NCBI GenBank assembly: GCA_027532555.1
Contig: JAPZTJ010000001.1
Coordinates: forward strand, 92,171 to 156,170
Direction: 5' to 3'
Source of the DNA: Aquidulcibacter sp.
GTDB taxonomy: Bacteria; Pseudomonadota; Alphaproteobacteria; Caulobacterales; Aquidulcibacteraceae
Length of the DNA stretch: 64,000 nt
The position numbers were made by a program, and so were the translations under genes. Under the pieces are notes generated by a model. That model saw nothing but the letters and a program-made list of their open reading frames with translations. It ran no database searches and had not been told where the DNA came from. Of the stretch, positions 25,007-36,318 are shown piece by piece. Every line of letters begins with the position of its first letter. The stretch's first letter is position 1.

Positions 25007-26617
25007 ATGGCCATTTCCGCCAATCGGCTTGAACTTTTGTCCATCGCCCGTTCGGTCGCTTATGAGAAGAATATCGACGAGTCGATCGTGGTTGAAGCGA
25101 TTGAAGAGGCGATCAGCAAAGCTGCCCGGGCCCGCTATGGTGCTGACCATCAGATTGATGCGCGTATCAATCCGAAGTCTGGCGAACTCACCTTGAAGCG
25201 CAAGCAGACCGTCGTTGCTACCCAAGACGAAGTGGAAAACCCGAGCCAGCAAATTCCGCTATCAGTTGCTAAGCGTATCGACCCCAGCGTGGAAGTCGGC
25301 CATGTCTTTGAAGAAGACCTGCCCTTGTTCGACTTTGGCCGCGTGATGTCTTTGACAGGTAAGCAAGTCATCACCCAGCGCGTTCGCGAAGCTGAGCGCG
25401 ACAAGCAGTTTGAAGAATACAAAGACCGCGTGGCGGATATCATCAATGGTATCGTCAAGCGCGTTGAATATGGCAATGTTATTGTTGATCTGGGCCGCGG
25501 CGAAGGCGTGATCCGCCGTGACCAGACTTTGCCGCGCGAAAATCTGAACATGGGCGACCGCGTCCGTTGCTATATCTACGACGTACGCCGCGAACCAAAG
25601 GGTCCGCAAATCTTCCTGTCTCGCGCCCATCCGGGCTTTATGGCGAAATTGTTTGAAGCCGAAGTGCCTGAAGTTTACGACGGCGTGATTGAAATCAAGG
25701 CCGTTGCTCGCGATCCTTCTTCGCGTGCGAAGATTGCTGTATTCAGCCACGACAACTCGATTGACCCTGTGGGTGCCTGCGTCGGTATGCGCGGTTCGCG
25801 GGTTCAGGCTGTGGTTGGTGAACTAGGTGGCGAGAAAATCGACATCATCCCTTGGTCGCCCGATCCTGCAACCTTCATCGTGAATGCGCTTCAGCCTGCT
25901 GAAGTGACCAAAGTGGTACTCGATGAAGACGAAAACCGCGTTGAAGTGGTCGTTCCTGATGAGCAATTAAGCTTGGCTATCGGCCGTCGCGGTCAAAACG
26001 TGCGTCTGGCCAGCCAATTGACGGGTTGGTCAATCGATATCCTGACCGAAGAAGAAGAGCGTTCGCGCCGCGAAAAAGAAGCCAACAGCCGCACCGAATT
26101 GTTCATGGGTGCGATTGACGTCGACGAAATGATGGCCCGTCTCTTGGTTTCTGAAGGCTTCGAAACCATTGAAGAATTGGCCTATGTTGAATTGGGCGAC
26201 CTTTTGCAGATTGAAGGCTTTGACGAAGACGTCTCGGCAGAACTGCAAGCCCGCGCCCGCGACTTTATCGAACGCGCTCAAAACGAACTCAACGCCAAGC
26301 GCGCAAGCTTGGGCGTGGAGGACGAAGTTCTGGGTCTGCCCGGCGTCACTCTCGAAGTCGCCATTAAATTGGGCGAGGGCGGCGTGAAGAATGTTGAAGA
26401 CGTGGCAGGCCTTGTCTCTGACGATCTTCGCGGCTGGTTTGAAGTTAAAAATGGCGAAAAGACCCGCTTCCCAGGCTTGCTTGAAGGCATGAGCATGAGC
26501 GCGGAAGATGCCGATGCGTTGATCATGGCTGCACGCGTCGCCATGGGCTGGGTAGAGGCTCCCGTGGTTGAGGAAGCCGAAGCCGAGGCGGAAGTTGCCG
26601 CCGATGGACAAGAGTGA
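25007..26617 (+). CDS. nusA: Transcription termination/antitermination factor NusA
   Basis: RNA polymerase-binding elongation factor, 536 aa. Domains in order: N-terminal polymerase-binding domain (1 to about 125), S1 domain (about 135-200), KH1 and KH2 with VGMRGSRVQAVVGELGGEKIDI and AIGRRGQNVRLASQLTGW, then helix-hairpin-helix acidic repeats to the C-terminus. An AGAAGGA ribosome site precedes ATG 25007. It overlaps the following ylxR gene. Confidence 0.95.
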   Translation: MAISANRLELLSIARSVAYEKNIDESIVVEAIEEAISKAARARYGADHQIDARINPKSGELTLKRKQTVVATQDEVENPSQQIPLSVAKRIDPSVEVGHVFEEDLPLFDFGRVMSLTGKQVITQRVREAERDKQFEEYKDRVADIINGIVKRVEYGNVIVDLGRGEGVIRRDQTLPRENLNMGDRVRCYIYDVRREPKGPQIFLSRAHPGFMAKLFEAEVPEVYDGVIEIKAVARDPSSRAKIAVFSHDNSIDPVGACVGMRGSRVQAVVGELGGEKIDIIPWSPDPATFIVNALQPAEVTKVVLDEDENRVEVVVPDEQLSLAIGRRGQNVRLASQLTGWSIDILTEEEERSRREKEANSRTELFMGAIDVDEMMARLLVSEGFETIEELAYVELGDLLQIEGFDEDVSAELQARARDFIERAQNELNAKRASLGVEDEVLGLPGVTLEVAIKLGEGGVKNVEDVAGLVSDDLRGWFEVKNGEKTRFPGLLEGMSMSAEDADALIMAARVAMGWVEAPVVEEAEAEAEVAADGQE

Positions 26618-27239
26618 GCGACGTGAAGGCGCTGGACGTGTCCGGCGCTGTGTAGCAACCGGAGAGGTTCAGCCTGAAGCGGGCCTCATCCGATTTGTAG
26701 CCGATCCCGACGGCTGGGTCTTTCCAGACCCAGCCGCGCGCGCACCCGGGCGAGGCGTTTGGGTCACCGCAACGCGGGAAGCCGTTAGTCTGGCGATTAA
26801 GAAGGGCGCGTTCTCGCGCGGGCTAAAGCGGGAAGCTAAGCCACGCGACGATTTGATGGACAAGATCGTCGAGGGTTTGAGACAACGTTGCTTAAGCCAG
26901 CTCTCCATCGCTCGAAAAGCGGGTGAAATTGTGCTTGGCAATGATCAAGTGGCGTCTGCGTTGCGAACCGCCAAGCCTGCTTGGCGCATTGAAGCCGTTG
27001 ACGGATCGCCCGACGGGCGCGGCAAACTGGACGGACTTTCGCTGGCATGGGGCGGGGTCCCAACTGCAGGCTGTTTCACGGGGGTGGAAATGGGCATGGC
27101 GTTAGGACGCGATGTTGTGATACATGCTATCTTAATGCCAGGGCGTTTAGCAGATAGCTGGACGACGGACATCAGGCGCTTAGCGGGTTTTATCCCATTA
27201 GTGCCCGATGATTGGCCAAGGGACGGCACCTATATCTAG
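26604..27239 (+). CDS. YlxR (DUF448) RNA-binding protein fused to an L7Ae-like domain
   Basis: About 211 aa from ATG 26604, overlapping the nusA end by 14 bases. The first half is a YlxR fold: RRCVATGEVQPEAGLIRFV and GRGVWVTATREAV. The second half (about 85-135) resembles the L7Ae-type proteins often encoded next to ylxR (LSIARKAGEIVLGNDQVASAL). Such fusions are common in alphaproteobacteria. An RNA- or RNase P-related role has been reported for YlxR; it is not deducible here. Confidence 0.85.
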   Translation: MDKSERREGAGRVRRCVATGEVQPEAGLIRFVADPDGWVFPDPAARAPGRGVWVTATREAVSLAIKKGAFSRGLKREAKPRDDLMDKIVEGLRQRCLSQLSIARKAGEIVLGNDQVASALRTAKPAWRIEAVDGSPDGRGKLDGLSLAWGGVPTAGCFTGVEMGMALGRDVVIHAILMPGRLADSWTTDIRRLAGFIPLVPDDWPRDGTYI

Positions 27240-27402
27240 GGTGCAGGACCGTTTGGAACTGGACGAAGCCGATCTTGAACGGCACAGAACGCCCGGGCGG
27301 TAATCCTGCTCGAACGGCGGTTTTTGTGCTTGCTGGACCTAATTTTGGGGCCAAAGGCCGGTTGAATTTTTACGACGCGCCAATGAGTGCGCAAGGATGA
27401 GC

Positions 27403-30099
27403 ATGAGCGACGGTAACGACAACGAAAATCAATCGGGGCGCAAGCCTCTGACCCTTTCCCGCAATGTGGGCGCTGGCACCGTTCGCCAGAGCTTTTCGCA
27501 TGGGCGCACCAACCAAGTTGTGGTTGAGGTCAAAAAGAAGCGTACGATCGGTCCAGGGGATGCGCCTACGGGCGGCGCTGCCGGAGCCGTTCCCAAGCCT
27601 GCTTTCGCGCCGCCTACCCGTCCTGCAGCAGCGCCTGTGGCCGCAGCACCTGCCCTGAAGCCTGCAGCACCCGCACCTGCTGAAGAATCACGGCAAGCCC
27701 CCGCGCGCACGACAAAAACACTAGGCCTGTCCGATAGTGAAATGAAGGCGCGCATGGCCGCGCTCGAGCGGGCCCGCGAACAAGAACAAGCCCGCCGCCA
27801 ACAGCAATTGGCTGAAGCAGAGTTGCGTCAACGTCGCGAAGATGCTGACCGTCGCCGCGCCGATGAAGAGCGTCAGATCGCGGAAGCTGAAGCGCAACGC
27901 AAACGCCAACAAGAAGAAGAACAAAAGGCCATTGAGGCCCGTCGTAATGCCGCACAAGCCGCCGCTGACGCGCCAACGGGTGCCCCTACGCGTGGCCGCG
28001 AAGAAGCCGCACCTGCGGCCTACGAGCCTGAGCCCCCTGTTTCTGGTTCCGCTGGCGATGAGGATGCCGGCGAAGCCCCTGTAGGTGAAGAAGGTGAAGA
28101 CGGTGACTTGCTGTCTGAATTGGGTGGTCGGGTAAAACGACAAAAGGTTGCCGTCGTGCGTGCGCCCCCAGTTTCCCGTGCCAAGGGCGCGCAACAGCGC
28201 CGGTCAGGCAAACTGACCATCACCTCAGCTTTGGGTGACGATTCCGACCGTCAGCGTTCGCTCGCGTCTGTCCGCCGTGCCCGGGAGAAGGAACGCGACC
28301 GCCGTTTGCGCATGCTAAAGGGCCAAGAGCAGACCAAGCAAGTGCGCGAAGTTATCGTGCCTGAAGTCATCACCGTGGCTGAATTGGCCAACCGGATGGC
28401 TGAGCGTCTGACGGACGTCATCAAATATTTGATGAAGCAAGGCCAGATGATGAAGGGTGCCGATAATCTCGACGCCGATACCGCCGAATTGATCGTCACC
28501 GACTTTGGCCACAGCGTGAAGCGCGTTGCTGAATCTGATGTTGAAATTGGTCTGGAAGGCGAGGCTGATACGGACGCCAACCAAGTGCCTCGTCCGCCTG
28601 TTGTTACCATCATGGGTCACGTTGACCATGGAAAAACGTCGCTTCTTGATGCGATCCGCTCTGCCGACACGGTTAAAGGTGAAGCCGGTGGCATTACCCA
28701 GCACATTGGGGCCTACCAGGTTCGTTTGGGCAGCGGTGAGCGCGTAACGTTCTTGGACACGCCAGGTCACGCAGCCTTTTCCAGCATGCGCGCCCGTGGT
28801 GCCGGTATCACAGACGTGGTGGTTCTGGTGGTTGCGGCCGATGATGGTGTCATGCCTCAAACTGTGGAAGCCATCAGTCATGCCAAAGCGGCTGGTGTGC
28901 CAATCATTGTGGCCGTCAACAAAATCGACAAGCCAGAAGCCAATCCGCAAAAGGTTTTGAACGAGCTTCTGCAATATGAAGTTCTGACCGAAGCCGTTGG
29001 CGGCGACACCTTGTGGGTACCTGTTTCGGCCAAAGAGCGCACCAATCTGGACACGCTGCTTGAAACTATCCTGCTGCAGTCGGAAGTTTTGGACCTTAAA
29101 GCCAATCCAGATCGCGCCGCAGAAGGTACGGTTATCGAAGCCAAGCTCGACAAGGGCCGTGGCTCTGTTGCTACCGTTCTGGTGCAACGCGGTACGCTTA
29201 AGCGTGGCGATCTGGTCGTTGCCGGGACGCAATGGGGTCGCGTGCGCGCCCTCAGCGATGAGCGCGGCCAAACCGTGCAATCAGCAGGGCCTTCGCAGCC
29301 AGTTGAGATCCTCGGTCTCGACGGTACGCCAGAGCCCGGTGACGTGGTAGTGGTTGTCGAGAATGAAGCCCGCGCCCGTGAAGTTACCGATTACCGGATC
29401 CGCATGAAGCGGGAAAAGGTCGTCGTACGCCAAACCGCGCGTTCGGGTCTGGAAGCCATGTTGGCGCGCATCAAGGATGCCGAAGTCAAGGAATTCCCGC
29501 TCATCGTCAAAGCCGATGTGGGTGGGTCCGCCGAAGCCATTACCGCAGCGCTCGAAAAACTATCGACCGAAGAAGTGCGCGCCAAGGTCATCCATCAGGC
29601 TGTTGGCGGGATTACCGAAAGCGACGTGCTTTTGGCGAAGTCGTCTGGCGCACCAATTCTTGCCTTCAACACACGTGCACCCAAGCAAGTGCGCGATCTG
29701 GCCGAGCATGAAGGCGTTGAGATCCGTTATTATTCCATCATCTACAATTTGTTGGATGATGTGAAAGACATTCTCTCTGGCATGTTGGAGCCAGAGCGCA
29801 AAGAAACCTTCTTGGGTTACGCCCAAATCTTGCAGGTGTTCAACATCACCAAGGTTGGCAAAATTGCTGGCTGTAAGATCAATGAAGGTAATATCAAACG
29901 CGGTTGCGGTGTTCGCTTGCTGCGCGATGATGTCGTCATCCACGAAGGTAAGCTCTCCACTCTGAAGCGCTTTAAGGACGAAGTCAGCGAAGTTTTGGCT
30001 GGCCAAGAATGCGGTATGGCATTTGAAGGCTATCAGGACCTGCGCGAAGGCGATCTGATTGAGTGCTTTGACGTGCAGATCATCAAGCGCTCGCTCTAA
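27403..30099 (+). CDS. infB: Translation initiation factor IF-2
   Basis: GTPase placing fMet-tRNA on the 30S subunit, about 898 aa. ATG 27403 has AAGGA five bases upstream, better spaced than ATG 27397. The N-terminal 330 residues are low-complexity: an Ala/Pro stretch, then a charged Glu/Arg/Gln coiled coil (about 120-190). The G domain follows with [17 protein letters not shown] and NKID, then domains II, III and the C-terminal tRNA-binding domain ([20 protein letters not shown]). It ends before a 13-bp hairpin. Confidence 0.95.
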   Translation: MSDGNDNENQSGRKPLTLSRNVGAGTVRQSFSHGRTNQVVVEVKKKRTIGPGDAPTGGAAGAVPKPAFAPPTRPAAAPVAAAPALKPAAPAPAEESRQAPARTTKTLGLSDSEMKARMAALERAREQEQARRQQQLAEAELRQRREDADRRRADEERQIAEAEAQRKRQQEEEQKAIEARRNAAQAAADAPTGAPTRGREEAAPAAYEPEPPVSGSAGDEDAGEAPVGEEGEDGDLLSELGGRVKRQKVAVVRAPPVSRAKGAQQRRSGKLTITSALGDDSDRQRSLASVRRAREKERDRRLRMLKGQEQTKQVREVIVPEVITVAELANRMAERLTDVIKYLMKQGQMMKGADNLDADTAELIVTDFGHSVKRVAESDVEIGLEGEADTDANQVPRPPVVTIMGHVDHGKTSLLDAIRSADTVKGEAGGITQHIGAYQVRLGSGERVTFLDTPGHAAFSSMRARGAGITDVVVLVVAADDGVMPQTVEAISHAKAAGVPIIVAVNKIDKPEANPQKVLNELLQYEVLTEAVGGDTLWVPVSAKERTNLDTLLETILLQSEVLDLKANPDRAAEGTVIEAKLDKGRGSVATVLVQRGTLKRGDLVVAGTQWGRVRALSDERGQTVQSAGPSQPVEILGLDGTPEPGDVVVVVENEARAREVTDYRIRMKREKVVVRQTARSGLEAMLARIKDAEVKEFPLIVKADVGGSAEAITAALEKLSTEEVRAKVIHQAVGGITESDVLLAKSSGAPILAFNTRAPKQVRDLAEHEGVEIRYYSIIYNLLDDVKDILSGMLEPERKETFLGYAQILQVFNITKVGKIAGCKINEGNIKRGCGVRLLRDDVVIHEGKLSTLKRFKDEVSEVLAGQECGMAFEGYQDLREGDLIECFDVQIIKRSL

Positions 30100-30120
30100 G
30101 CGACCTTCTTTTTCGAACAA

Positions 30121-30157
30121 AGCGCGTGGCAAAGCATATGATGTTTTGCCACGCGCT
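30121..30157. terminator. 13-bp perfect hairpin after infB, no U-tract
   Basis: AGCGCGTGGCAAA and TTTGCCACGCGCT flank an 11-base loop. It begins 21 bases after the infB stop. The missing U-tract argues against efficient intrinsic termination; it may be a processing or 3'-end stabilising structure between infB and rbfA. Confidence 0.5.
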
Positions 30158-30213
30158 CTCCATCCCTCCGCCTTGACTGGACGAAGCCAGCATGTGCGCA
30201 TCAGGTGAAAACT

Positions 30214-30621
30214 ATGGCAAAGCGTTTCGATAATTCATCTGGCCCGACCCAGCGGCAATTGCGGGCGGGGGAAAATATCCGTCACGTGCTGGTCGAAATC
30301 CTGCGCCGGGGCGATATCCGCGATCCGGCTCTGGTCGATAAAAGCATCACGGTCGGCGAAGTCCGCATGAGCCCAGACCTTAAGCATGCTAATGTGTTTG
30401 TCGCCGCACTGGGCCTTGAAGATGCCGAAGAGATTGCCAAGGCACTTAATCGCGCCTCGAAGTTCTTGCGCGGCGAATGCGGACGGGCGCTGGAAAGCAA
30501 ATTTACCCCAGACCTGCGCTTCTTGGCTGACACGTCCTATGACGCGGCCTTGAAGATGAATGATCTTTTCAACGATCCAAAGGTTCGCGCTGATTTGGTC
30601 AAGCCGGCGGATGAGGCCTGA
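30214..30621 (+). CDS. rbfA: Ribosome-binding factor A
   Basis: Small KH-fold 30S assembly factor, 135 aa from ATG 30214; the GTG at 30205 would add three residues. Characteristic lines are [38 protein letters not shown] and [18 protein letters not shown]. The stop codon overlaps the truB start by one base (TGATG), so the two are translationally coupled. Confidence 0.93.
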   Translation: MAKRFDNSSGPTQRQLRAGENIRHVLVEILRRGDIRDPALVDKSITVGEVRMSPDLKHANVFVAALGLEDAEEIAKALNRASKFLRGECGRALESKFTPDLRFLADTSYDAALKMNDLFNDPKVRADLVKPADEA

Positions 30622-31583
30622 TGTCGCGGCGCAAGAAGGGCCAAGACATCCACGGCTGGATCGTTCTGGATAAAGATCTGCACCTAACCTCCACCGATGC
30701 GGTCACCCGCGTGCGTCGGGCGTTTGACGCCAAGAAGGCCGGCCACGCAGGCACGTTGGACCCCTTGGCGACAGGCATTTTGCCAATTGCACTTGGCGAA
30801 GCCACCAAGACGGTGGCTTGGCTGATGGAGGCTGAAAAGTCCTATCGCTTCACGGTCGAATGGGGGGCCTCAACCGATACTCAGGACCGCGAGGGCAAAA
30901 TCATTGCCACATCCGATGTGCGACCAAGCAAAGAGGCAATCGAGGCGGCTCTGATTGGCTTTATCGGCGAAATCCAACAAGTTCCGCCAATCTATAGCGC
31001 GATTAAAGTGGCGGGCGAGCGGTCCTATGATCTGGCCCGCGATGGCGAAGTGCCTGAACTGAAAGCGCGAACGGTTTTGCTGATCGAAGCCCGATTGGTG
31101 GATGTACCCGATACCGATCACGCCACCATCGAATGCCGTTGTGGTAAGGGATTTTACGTCCGCGCCTTGGCCCGCGATCTCGCAACTGCCTTGGGGGCCG
31201 AGGGTCATGTGAGCGCGTTGCGGCGAACTTCGGTCGGCCCATTCCACGAGAGCGCAGCAATAACACTGGAAAAGCTGCAGCAAGTATGCAATAGCGACGC
31301 CGCGTCCGACAGCCTTTTGCCAGTTGAGACCGCGCTGGACGACATCCCGGCGCTGGCCGTAACAGCGGAAGAGGCTTTCAGGTTGCGGCAAGGCCGCGGG
31401 ATTGTTCTTCTCCCCCACCAGGTTGAAGAGCTGCGCTCTAAGCGCAGGCCCCGTGTTGTATCCGGCGAAGACATGAGCCGAGCAGCACTGGCAACCCTTC
31501 AGGGCCAAGCCGTCGCTATAGGAGACGCACGCGCGGGACGGTTTGAACCGGTCCGTGTGTTTCAACTCAGTGCGAGCGATTGA
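30621..31583 (+). CDS. truB: tRNA pseudouridine(55) synthase
   Basis: Makes pseudouridine 55 in the tRNA T-loop, 320 aa. The catalytic Asp 47 lies in [23 protein letters not shown]. Other motifs are [17 protein letters not shown], the [11 protein letters not shown] box and [14 protein letters not shown]. The C-terminal PUA-like end is present. It is coupled to rbfA and followed by rpsO after 28 bases. Confidence 0.94.
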   Translation: MSRRKKGQDIHGWIVLDKDLHLTSTDAVTRVRRAFDAKKAGHAGTLDPLATGILPIALGEATKTVAWLMEAEKSYRFTVEWGASTDTQDREGKIIATSDVRPSKEAIEAALIGFIGEIQQVPPIYSAIKVAGERSYDLARDGEVPELKARTVLLIEARLVDVPDTDHATIECRCGKGFYVRALARDLATALGAEGHVSALRRTSVGPFHESAAITLEKLQQVCNSDAASDSLLPVETALDDIPALAVTAEEAFRLRQGRGIVLLPHQVEELRSKRRPRVVSGEDMSRAALATLQGQAVAIGDARAGRFEPVRVFQLSASD

Positions 31584-31611
31584 ACCCGCCGCCAACCCAA
31601 AGGGAACCACG

Positions 31612-31881
31612 ATGTCGGTAGCACCAGAGCGTAAGCTCGAAATCATGAAAGAACATGGCCTCGCCCCAAACGATACGGGCAGCCCAGAAGTACAGATCGC
31701 GATCCTGACAGAGCGTATCGTGAACCTGACTGAGCATTTCAAAATGCACAAGAAGGACAATCACTCCCGTCGCGGCCTGTTGGCCATGGTGTCGTTGCGT
31801 CGCCGTTTGCTGGACTATGTAAAGTCCCGCGATGTGGCACGTTATCAAGCCATTTTGACCAAGCACGGTCTGCGTCGCTAA
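31612..31881 (+). CDS. rpsO: 30S ribosomal protein S15
   Basis: An 89-aa S15 of standard length from ATG 31612; the open frame from 31543 is only upstream read-through. Conserved segments are [23 protein letters not shown] and [24 protein letters not shown], which bind 16S rRNA helices and are the segments involved in S15 autoregulation in other bacteria. A stem-loop terminator lies 22 bases downstream, before pnp. Confidence 0.96.
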   Translation: MSVAPERKLEIMKEHGLAPNDTGSPEVQIAILTERIVNLTEHFKMHKKDNHSRRGLLAMVSLRRRLLDYVKSRDVARYQAILTKHGLRR

Positions 31882-31903
31882 GGCGTCGTGACAAAACCAA
31901 TCA

Positions 31904-31930
31904 GGGCGGTGCGAGATGCGCCGCCCTTTT
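31904..31930 (+). terminator. Terminator between rpsO and pnp
   Basis: A nine-pair stem (GGGCGGTGC / GCGCCGCCC, one wobble) with a five-base loop is followed by TTTT. As in other bacteria, part of the rpsO transcripts probably end here and part read through into pnp. Confidence 0.75.
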
Positions 31931-32104
31931 GCTATTTGCTCCACACCGAGATTCGGTAAGCGGGGTAAGATGAAAGATGGTTCTCGCATAGGGTGAGGGC
32001 TTTCTCCGGCAAGGACGCCGGACCCCTTGGTTCAGGAAGGCCTGTTCCAAGTTTTGTAGGCGGCAGCATGGGGAAGGCCCCATGATCTGCCAGAAGGAAT
32101 GATG

Positions 32105-34312
32105 ATGTTTGACATAAAGACTGTTTCGCTCGAATGGGGCGGACGTACGCTGACACTGGAAACTGGCCGCATGGCGCGCCAAGCCGATGGGGCCGTTCTG
32201 GCTACCTATGGCGACACCCAAGTTCTCGCGACCGCTGTTGGTGCGCGTTCGGCCAAGCCGGGGATCGATTTCTTCCCGCTGACCGTAAATTATCAAGAAA
32301 AATTCTATGCTGCTGGTCGCATCCCAGGTGGCTATTTTAAGCGCGAAGGTCGTCCAACCGAAAAGGAAACTCTGGTTTCCCGCTTGATCGACCGGCCAAT
32401 CCGTCCCTTGTTCGCCAAAGGCTTCAAGAACGAAACCCAAGTCGTAATCACCACTTTGTCGCACGATCAGGAAAATGATCCCGATATCGTTGCTCTGGTT
32501 GCTTCGTCGGCTGCTTTGGTTCTGTCTGGTTTGCCATTCATGGGCCCAATCTCGGCCGCACGCGTTGGCTATATCAATGGCGAATATGTGCTGAACCCAA
32601 CCGTCGATCAGCTGAAAGAAAGCGACATGGATTTGGTGGTCGCAGGGACCGCTGACGCCGTGATGATGGTTGAATCCGAAATCTACGAATTGTCCGAAGA
32701 TGTGGTGTTGGGCGGGGTTTCCTTCGCACACAAGCAAATGCAGCCTGTGATCGACTTGATCATCTCGCTGGCCGAGCAAGCCGCTAAAGATCCGTGGGAC
32801 TTCCAAGCTGAAGATCACAGCGCCGAAAACAAGGCCGTCAAGGACATGATCGGTGCCGAGATCGACGCTGCTTACCGCATCGCCGACAAGGGTGCACGTC
32901 AAGACGCCGTTGGTGCCGCGAAAAAGCGTGCCGAAGCAGCTTTGGTGGCATCGGAAACCAACCCAGACGGTATGGACGGCTCGCTGTTCAAGACGGTCTG
33001 TAAAGAAGTCGAAAGCGACATCGTGCGCAGCGCCATCGTGAAGGAAGGCCGTCGTATTGATGGTCGTCCAGTCGACAAGGTTCGTGCGATTGTTTCTGAA
33101 GCAGGCGTTCTGCCACGTGCGCACGGCTCAGCCTTGTTCACCCGCGGTGAAACCCAAGCTCTCGTAGTTGCCACGTTGGGCACGGCCGATGACGAGCAAT
33201 TCATCGACAGCTTAGAAGGCACCTATAAAGAGCGCTTCATGCTGCATTATAACTTCCCTCCATACTCAGTCGGCGAAGTTGGCCGCATGGGTGGCGCTGG
33301 TCGTCGCGAAATCGGTCACGGCAAGCTGGCTTGGCGTGCGATGCAAGCGGTTCTGCCAACCCCAGAACAATTCCCATACACCATCCGTTTGGTGTCGGAG
33401 ATCACCGAATCCAACGGCTCGTCCTCGATGGCGTCGGTTTGCGGTGCCTCTTTGGCTCTGATGGACGCAGGCGCGCCAATCAGCTCGCCAGTTGCTGGTG
33501 TGGCGATGGGCCTCGTGCTGCAAGATGACGGCAGCTTCGAAGTTCTGACCGACATTCTCGGTGATGAAGATCATCTGGGCGACATGGACTTTAAGGTCGC
33601 TGGTACCGAAAACGGCATCACGTCGCTTCAAATGGACATCAAGGTTGCAGGCATCACCGAGGAGATCATGAAGGTCGCCCTCACACGTGCCCATGCTGGC
33701 CGCATGCACATCTTGGGCGAAATGGCGAAGTCTTTGACCGGCGCCCGTGGCGAGCTTAATGCCTTCGCACCAAAGATCGTGTCCTTCATGATCCCAACCG
33801 ACAAGATCCGTGAAGTGATCGGCACCGGTGGTAAGGTCATCCGCGAAATCGTGGAAAAGACTGGCGCGAAAATCTCGATCGAAGATGATGGCAGCGTGAA
33901 AGTTGCCGCAGCTGATCAGGACAAAATCGATGCCGCTGTGAAGTGGGTGAAGAGCATCACAGACGAAGCTGAAGTCGGCAAAGTCTATGAAGGCAAAGTC
34001 GTCAAAGTCATGGAATTTGGTGCCTTTGTGAACTTCTTCGGTGCCAAGGACGGCTTGGTCCACATCTCGCAACTCGCAAACCGTAAAGTCGCGACCGTCG
34101 GCGAAATCGTCAAAGAAGGCGACACCGTGAAGGTGAAGTTGATGGGCTTTGACGATCGCGGCAAGACCCGTTTGTCAATGAAAGTCGTCGACCAAGCCAC
34201 TGGCGAAGACATCGAAGAAAAGTTGAAAGCAGAGCGCGCTGAGCGTGGTGAGCCTGAAGAGGTCGAACAACCCCGTGAGCGCAGCGAACGCCCCCGTCGC
34301 CGTCGCGACTAA
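32105..34312 (+). CDS. pnp: Polyribonucleotide nucleotidyltransferase (PNPase)
   Basis: Phosphorolytic 3'-5' exoribonuclease of the degradosome, about 735 aa. Three consecutive ATGs occur at 32099, 32102 and 32105; AAGGA at 32094-32098 is best spaced for 32105. Two RNase PH domains flank an all-helical linker. The second core carries [27 protein letters not shown] and [17 protein letters not shown] with the metal-binding acidic residues. KH ([19 protein letters not shown]) and S1 ([16 protein letters not shown]) domains follow, then a short basic/acidic tail ending RRRRD. Confidence 0.96.
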   Translation: MFDIKTVSLEWGGRTLTLETGRMARQADGAVLATYGDTQVLATAVGARSAKPGIDFFPLTVNYQEKFYAAGRIPGGYFKREGRPTEKETLVSRLIDRPIRPLFAKGFKNETQVVITTLSHDQENDPDIVALVASSAALVLSGLPFMGPISAARVGYINGEYVLNPTVDQLKESDMDLVVAGTADAVMMVESEIYELSEDVVLGGVSFAHKQMQPVIDLIISLAEQAAKDPWDFQAEDHSAENKAVKDMIGAEIDAAYRIADKGARQDAVGAAKKRAEAALVASETNPDGMDGSLFKTVCKEVESDIVRSAIVKEGRRIDGRPVDKVRAIVSEAGVLPRAHGSALFTRGETQALVVATLGTADDEQFIDSLEGTYKERFMLHYNFPPYSVGEVGRMGGAGRREIGHGKLAWRAMQAVLPTPEQFPYTIRLVSEITESNGSSSMASVCGASLALMDAGAPISSPVAGVAMGLVLQDDGSFEVLTDILGDEDHLGDMDFKVAGTENGITSLQMDIKVAGITEEIMKVALTRAHAGRMHILGEMAKSLTGARGELNAFAPKIVSFMIPTDKIREVIGTGGKVIREIVEKTGAKISIEDDGSVKVAAADQDKIDAAVKWVKSITDEAEVGKVYEGKVVKVMEFGAFVNFFGAKDGLVHISQLANRKVATVGEIVKEGDTVKVKLMGFDDRGKTRLSMKVVDQATGEDIEEKLKAERAERGEPEEVEQPRERSERPRRRRD

Positions 34313-34337
34313 GGCTTTCTCTCTTTCCTAAGTTACC

Positions 34338-34367
34338 AACGGCGATTCCTTAGGGGGTCGCCGTTTT
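34338..34367 (+). terminator. Terminator after pnp
   Basis: Eight-pair perfect stem AACGGCGA / TCGCCGTT with a 12-base loop; the last stem bases run into TTTT. It begins 26 bases after the pnp stop. Confidence 0.8.
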
Positions 34368-34464
34368 GGTTTGTGGGCGCTCAGAGTTGTTTGTCTGGAA
34401 GGCTTTGGTGCAGGCCCTGCCTACGCCAAAGGCCTCAGCTAATTTTTGGTGGGCGATTTGACGG

Positions 34465-34521
34465 GTCAAGTCCGCGTCGCGCCGCTACGCGGCAGATTTC
34501 TGAAAGAAATCTGGACTTGAC
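34465..34521. repeat. Three-way-junction-like palindromic element
   Basis: An outer nine-pair perfect stem (GTCAAGTCC at 34465-34473 with GGACTTGAC at 34513-34521) encloses two perfect inner hairpins: GCCGC-TAC-GCGGC (34481-34493) and AGATTTCT-GAA-AGAAATCT (34494-34512). The parts abut almost without spacers. It could be a dispersed palindromic repeat (REP/MITE-like) or a structured RNA. No second copy was noticed in this window by eye. Confidence 0.6.
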
Positions 34522-34663
34522 GCGACAAATAGCCCGGGCACGCTATCAAAAGCGGTTGGGTGACCAGAATGGGCACCAAAGCGCTTTTAGGTGTGCTTAC
34601 CCTATCCAAGCCTGCGCAACCCCGCGCCTTGCCCCACAAGGCCCCGCGCGCTAAAGCCAGCCG

Positions 34664-35992
34664 ATGACAGACGCACTTGAAAAAACCATTCCTAAAGTTG
34701 GCATTGTATCGCTCGGCTGCCCGAAGGCGCTGGTGGATAGCGAGCGGATTATCACGCGGTTGCGGGCGGAGGGCTATCAGATTGCCCCAGACTATAGCGG
34801 GGCAGACCTCGTCCTCGTCAACACGTGCGGCTTCCTCGATAGTGCGCGCGAAGAAAGCTTGGACGCGATTGGGGAGGCCATTGCTGAAAACGGCAAGGTC
34901 ATCGTCACGGGCTGCTTGGGAGCAGAGCCGGATATGATCCGCGAGCGCCATCCCAAAGTCTTGGCGATTACCGGGCCCCAGCAATATGAGAGCGTGATGT
35001 CTGCGGTTCATGAAGCTCTACCGCCCAGCCATGACCCATTCCTGGATCTGGTGCCCGAAGGCGGCGTGAAACTGACCCCACGCCATTATGCCTATTTGAA
35101 AATTTCAGAGGGTTGCAACAACCGCTGTTCCTTCTGCATCATCCCGAAGCTGCGCGGCGATCTCGTCTCGCGTCCTGCCGCCCATGTCATGGCAGAGGCG
35201 GAAAAGCTGGTCGGTGCTGGGGTGAAAGAGCTTTTGGTGATCAGCCAAGACACGTCCGCCTATGGCCTCGATATTGGCTATGCCACCAGCACGTGGAAGG
35301 ACCGCGAGTATCGCGCGAAATTCTATGATTTGTGCAAGGATCTGGGCAGTTTAGGGGCTTGGGTGCGCCTGCACTATGTCTACCCTTACCCCCATGTCGA
35401 TGAGGCCATCCATCTGATGGCGGAGGGCAAAATCCTGCCCTATCTCGACATTCCGTTTCAGCATGCGAGCCCGCGTGTCTTGAAAGCCATGCGCCGCCCG
35501 GCCAATCAGGACAAGCAAGCTGCGCGCATTGCTAAGTGGCGGTCAGAATGCCCTGATCTTGCCATCCGCTCGACCTTTATCGTTGGCTTTCCGGGCGAGA
35601 CAGAGGAAGACTTCACCCAATTGCTGGACTTCATGCGTGAAGGCCAAATCGACCGCGTCGGCTGCTTTAAGTATGAGAATGTTGTCCATGCGCCTTCCCG
35701 TGACCTCGAAGACCATGTGCCCGAGGAAGTGAAGGAAGAGCGTTGGCACCGCTTTATGGAAGTCGCGCGCGAGGTGTCTGAACAGCGTCTGGCCACGAAA
35801 ATTGGGAAAGAAGTCGATGTCATCATTGATGAGGTCGACGATGAAGGCCCGATTGGCCGCACAGTATGGGATGCGCCTGAAGTGGATGGCGCCATCGAGC
35901 TGCACGGCTTTAAGAAGGCCAAGCCAGGCGATATCGTACGGGCACGGATTGTCGATGCTGGCGATTATGATCTAGTCGGTGAAGCGATCTAG
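34664..35992 (+). CDS. rimO: Ribosomal protein S12 methylthiotransferase RimO
   Basis: Radical-SAM enzyme that methylthiolates the conserved Asp of ribosomal protein S12, 442 aa. The N-terminal MTTase domain has three cysteines ([23 protein letters not shown]). The radical-SAM motif is [12 protein letters not shown] with CxxxCxxC, followed by the family line [19 protein letters not shown]-terminal TRAM domain binds the substrate. It is convergent with the ECF sigma operon: its stop overlaps the end of the next gene by four bases. Confidence 0.95.
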   Translation: MTDALEKTIPKVGIVSLGCPKALVDSERIITRLRAEGYQIAPDYSGADLVLVNTCGFLDSAREESLDAIGEAIAENGKVIVTGCLGAEPDMIRERHPKVLAITGPQQYESVMSAVHEALPPSHDPFLDLVPEGGVKLTPRHYAYLKISEGCNNRCSFCIIPKLRGDLVSRPAAHVMAEAEKLVGAGVKELLVISQDTSAYGLDIGYATSTWKDREYRAKFYDLCKDLGSLGAWVRLHYVYPYPHVDEAIHLMAEGKILPYLDIPFQHASPRVLKAMRRPANQDKQAARIAKWRSECPDLAIRSTFIVGFPGETEEDFTQLLDFMREGQIDRVGCFKYENVVHAPSRDLEDHVPEEVKEERWHRFMEVAREVSEQRLATKIGKEVDVIIDEVDDEGPIGRTVWDAPEVDGAIELHGFKKAKPGDIVRARIVDAGDYDLVGEAI

Positions 35993-36318
35993 TTTTTGGT
36001 TGCCAGCCACCAGCCGCCAAAGCTGAGGCTGAGAAGCACAGTCAACGTCACAGCCTGTTCGTTTAGGCCATAGATGGCTGCGCTGGCCAAGACCGCTGCC
36101 TCAATCTCGCGCAGACCAGTGGGGGCCAAAAGCGCGAACAGGCTCAAAACGATCACACCGAGCATGATCCCGGCCACGTCGCGCCACACTTGCTTGCGCG
36201 CGATGTCGGCTTCAACCTTCTTCATGACGCCCGCTACAAAGGCATCATTAGAGGTGGAGTCTTCAAAAGCTTGGGCTTCGAAGAACAAGGATTTGAGAGC
36301 AAGATCGTCTTGGTTCAT
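35989..36318 (-). CDS. Small membrane protein downstream of an ECF sigma factor
   Basis: 109 aa with an acidic N-terminus of about 45 residues (cytoplasmic by charge) and two or three C-terminal hydrophobic helices ([19 protein letters not shown] and [18 protein letters not shown]). Its start overlaps the sigma-factor stop by four bases, so the two are co-translated. Position suggests an anti-sigma or anti-sigma-like membrane anchor, but no recognised zinc anti-sigma (HxxxCxxC) motif is present. The function is inferred from context only. Confidence 0.7.
   Translation of the reverse strand: MNQDDLALKSLFFEAQAFEDSTSNDAFVAGVMKKVEADIARKQVWRDVAGIMLGVIVLSLFALLAPTGLREIEAAVLASAAIYGLNEQAVTLTVLLSLSFGGWWLATKN

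Larger units (their letters stand above)
34313..34663. other. Intergenic region between pnp and rimO
   Basis: 351 bases. They hold the pnp terminator (34338-34367) and the multi-hairpin element at 34465-34521. The remaining 140 bases before rimO are GC-rich and contain no clear promoter or small ORF. Confidence 0.6.

Noticed and set aside
28315..29280. 321-codon minus-strand open frame opposite infB
   Set aside because: Mirror of the strongly biased infB codons; no domain, signal or start context.
31901..33124. 407-codon open frame on the minus strand opposite pnp
   Set aside because: It is a shadow of pnp codon usage: low-complexity His/Gly/Asp composition, no ribosome site, and it crosses the rpsO-pnp terminator.
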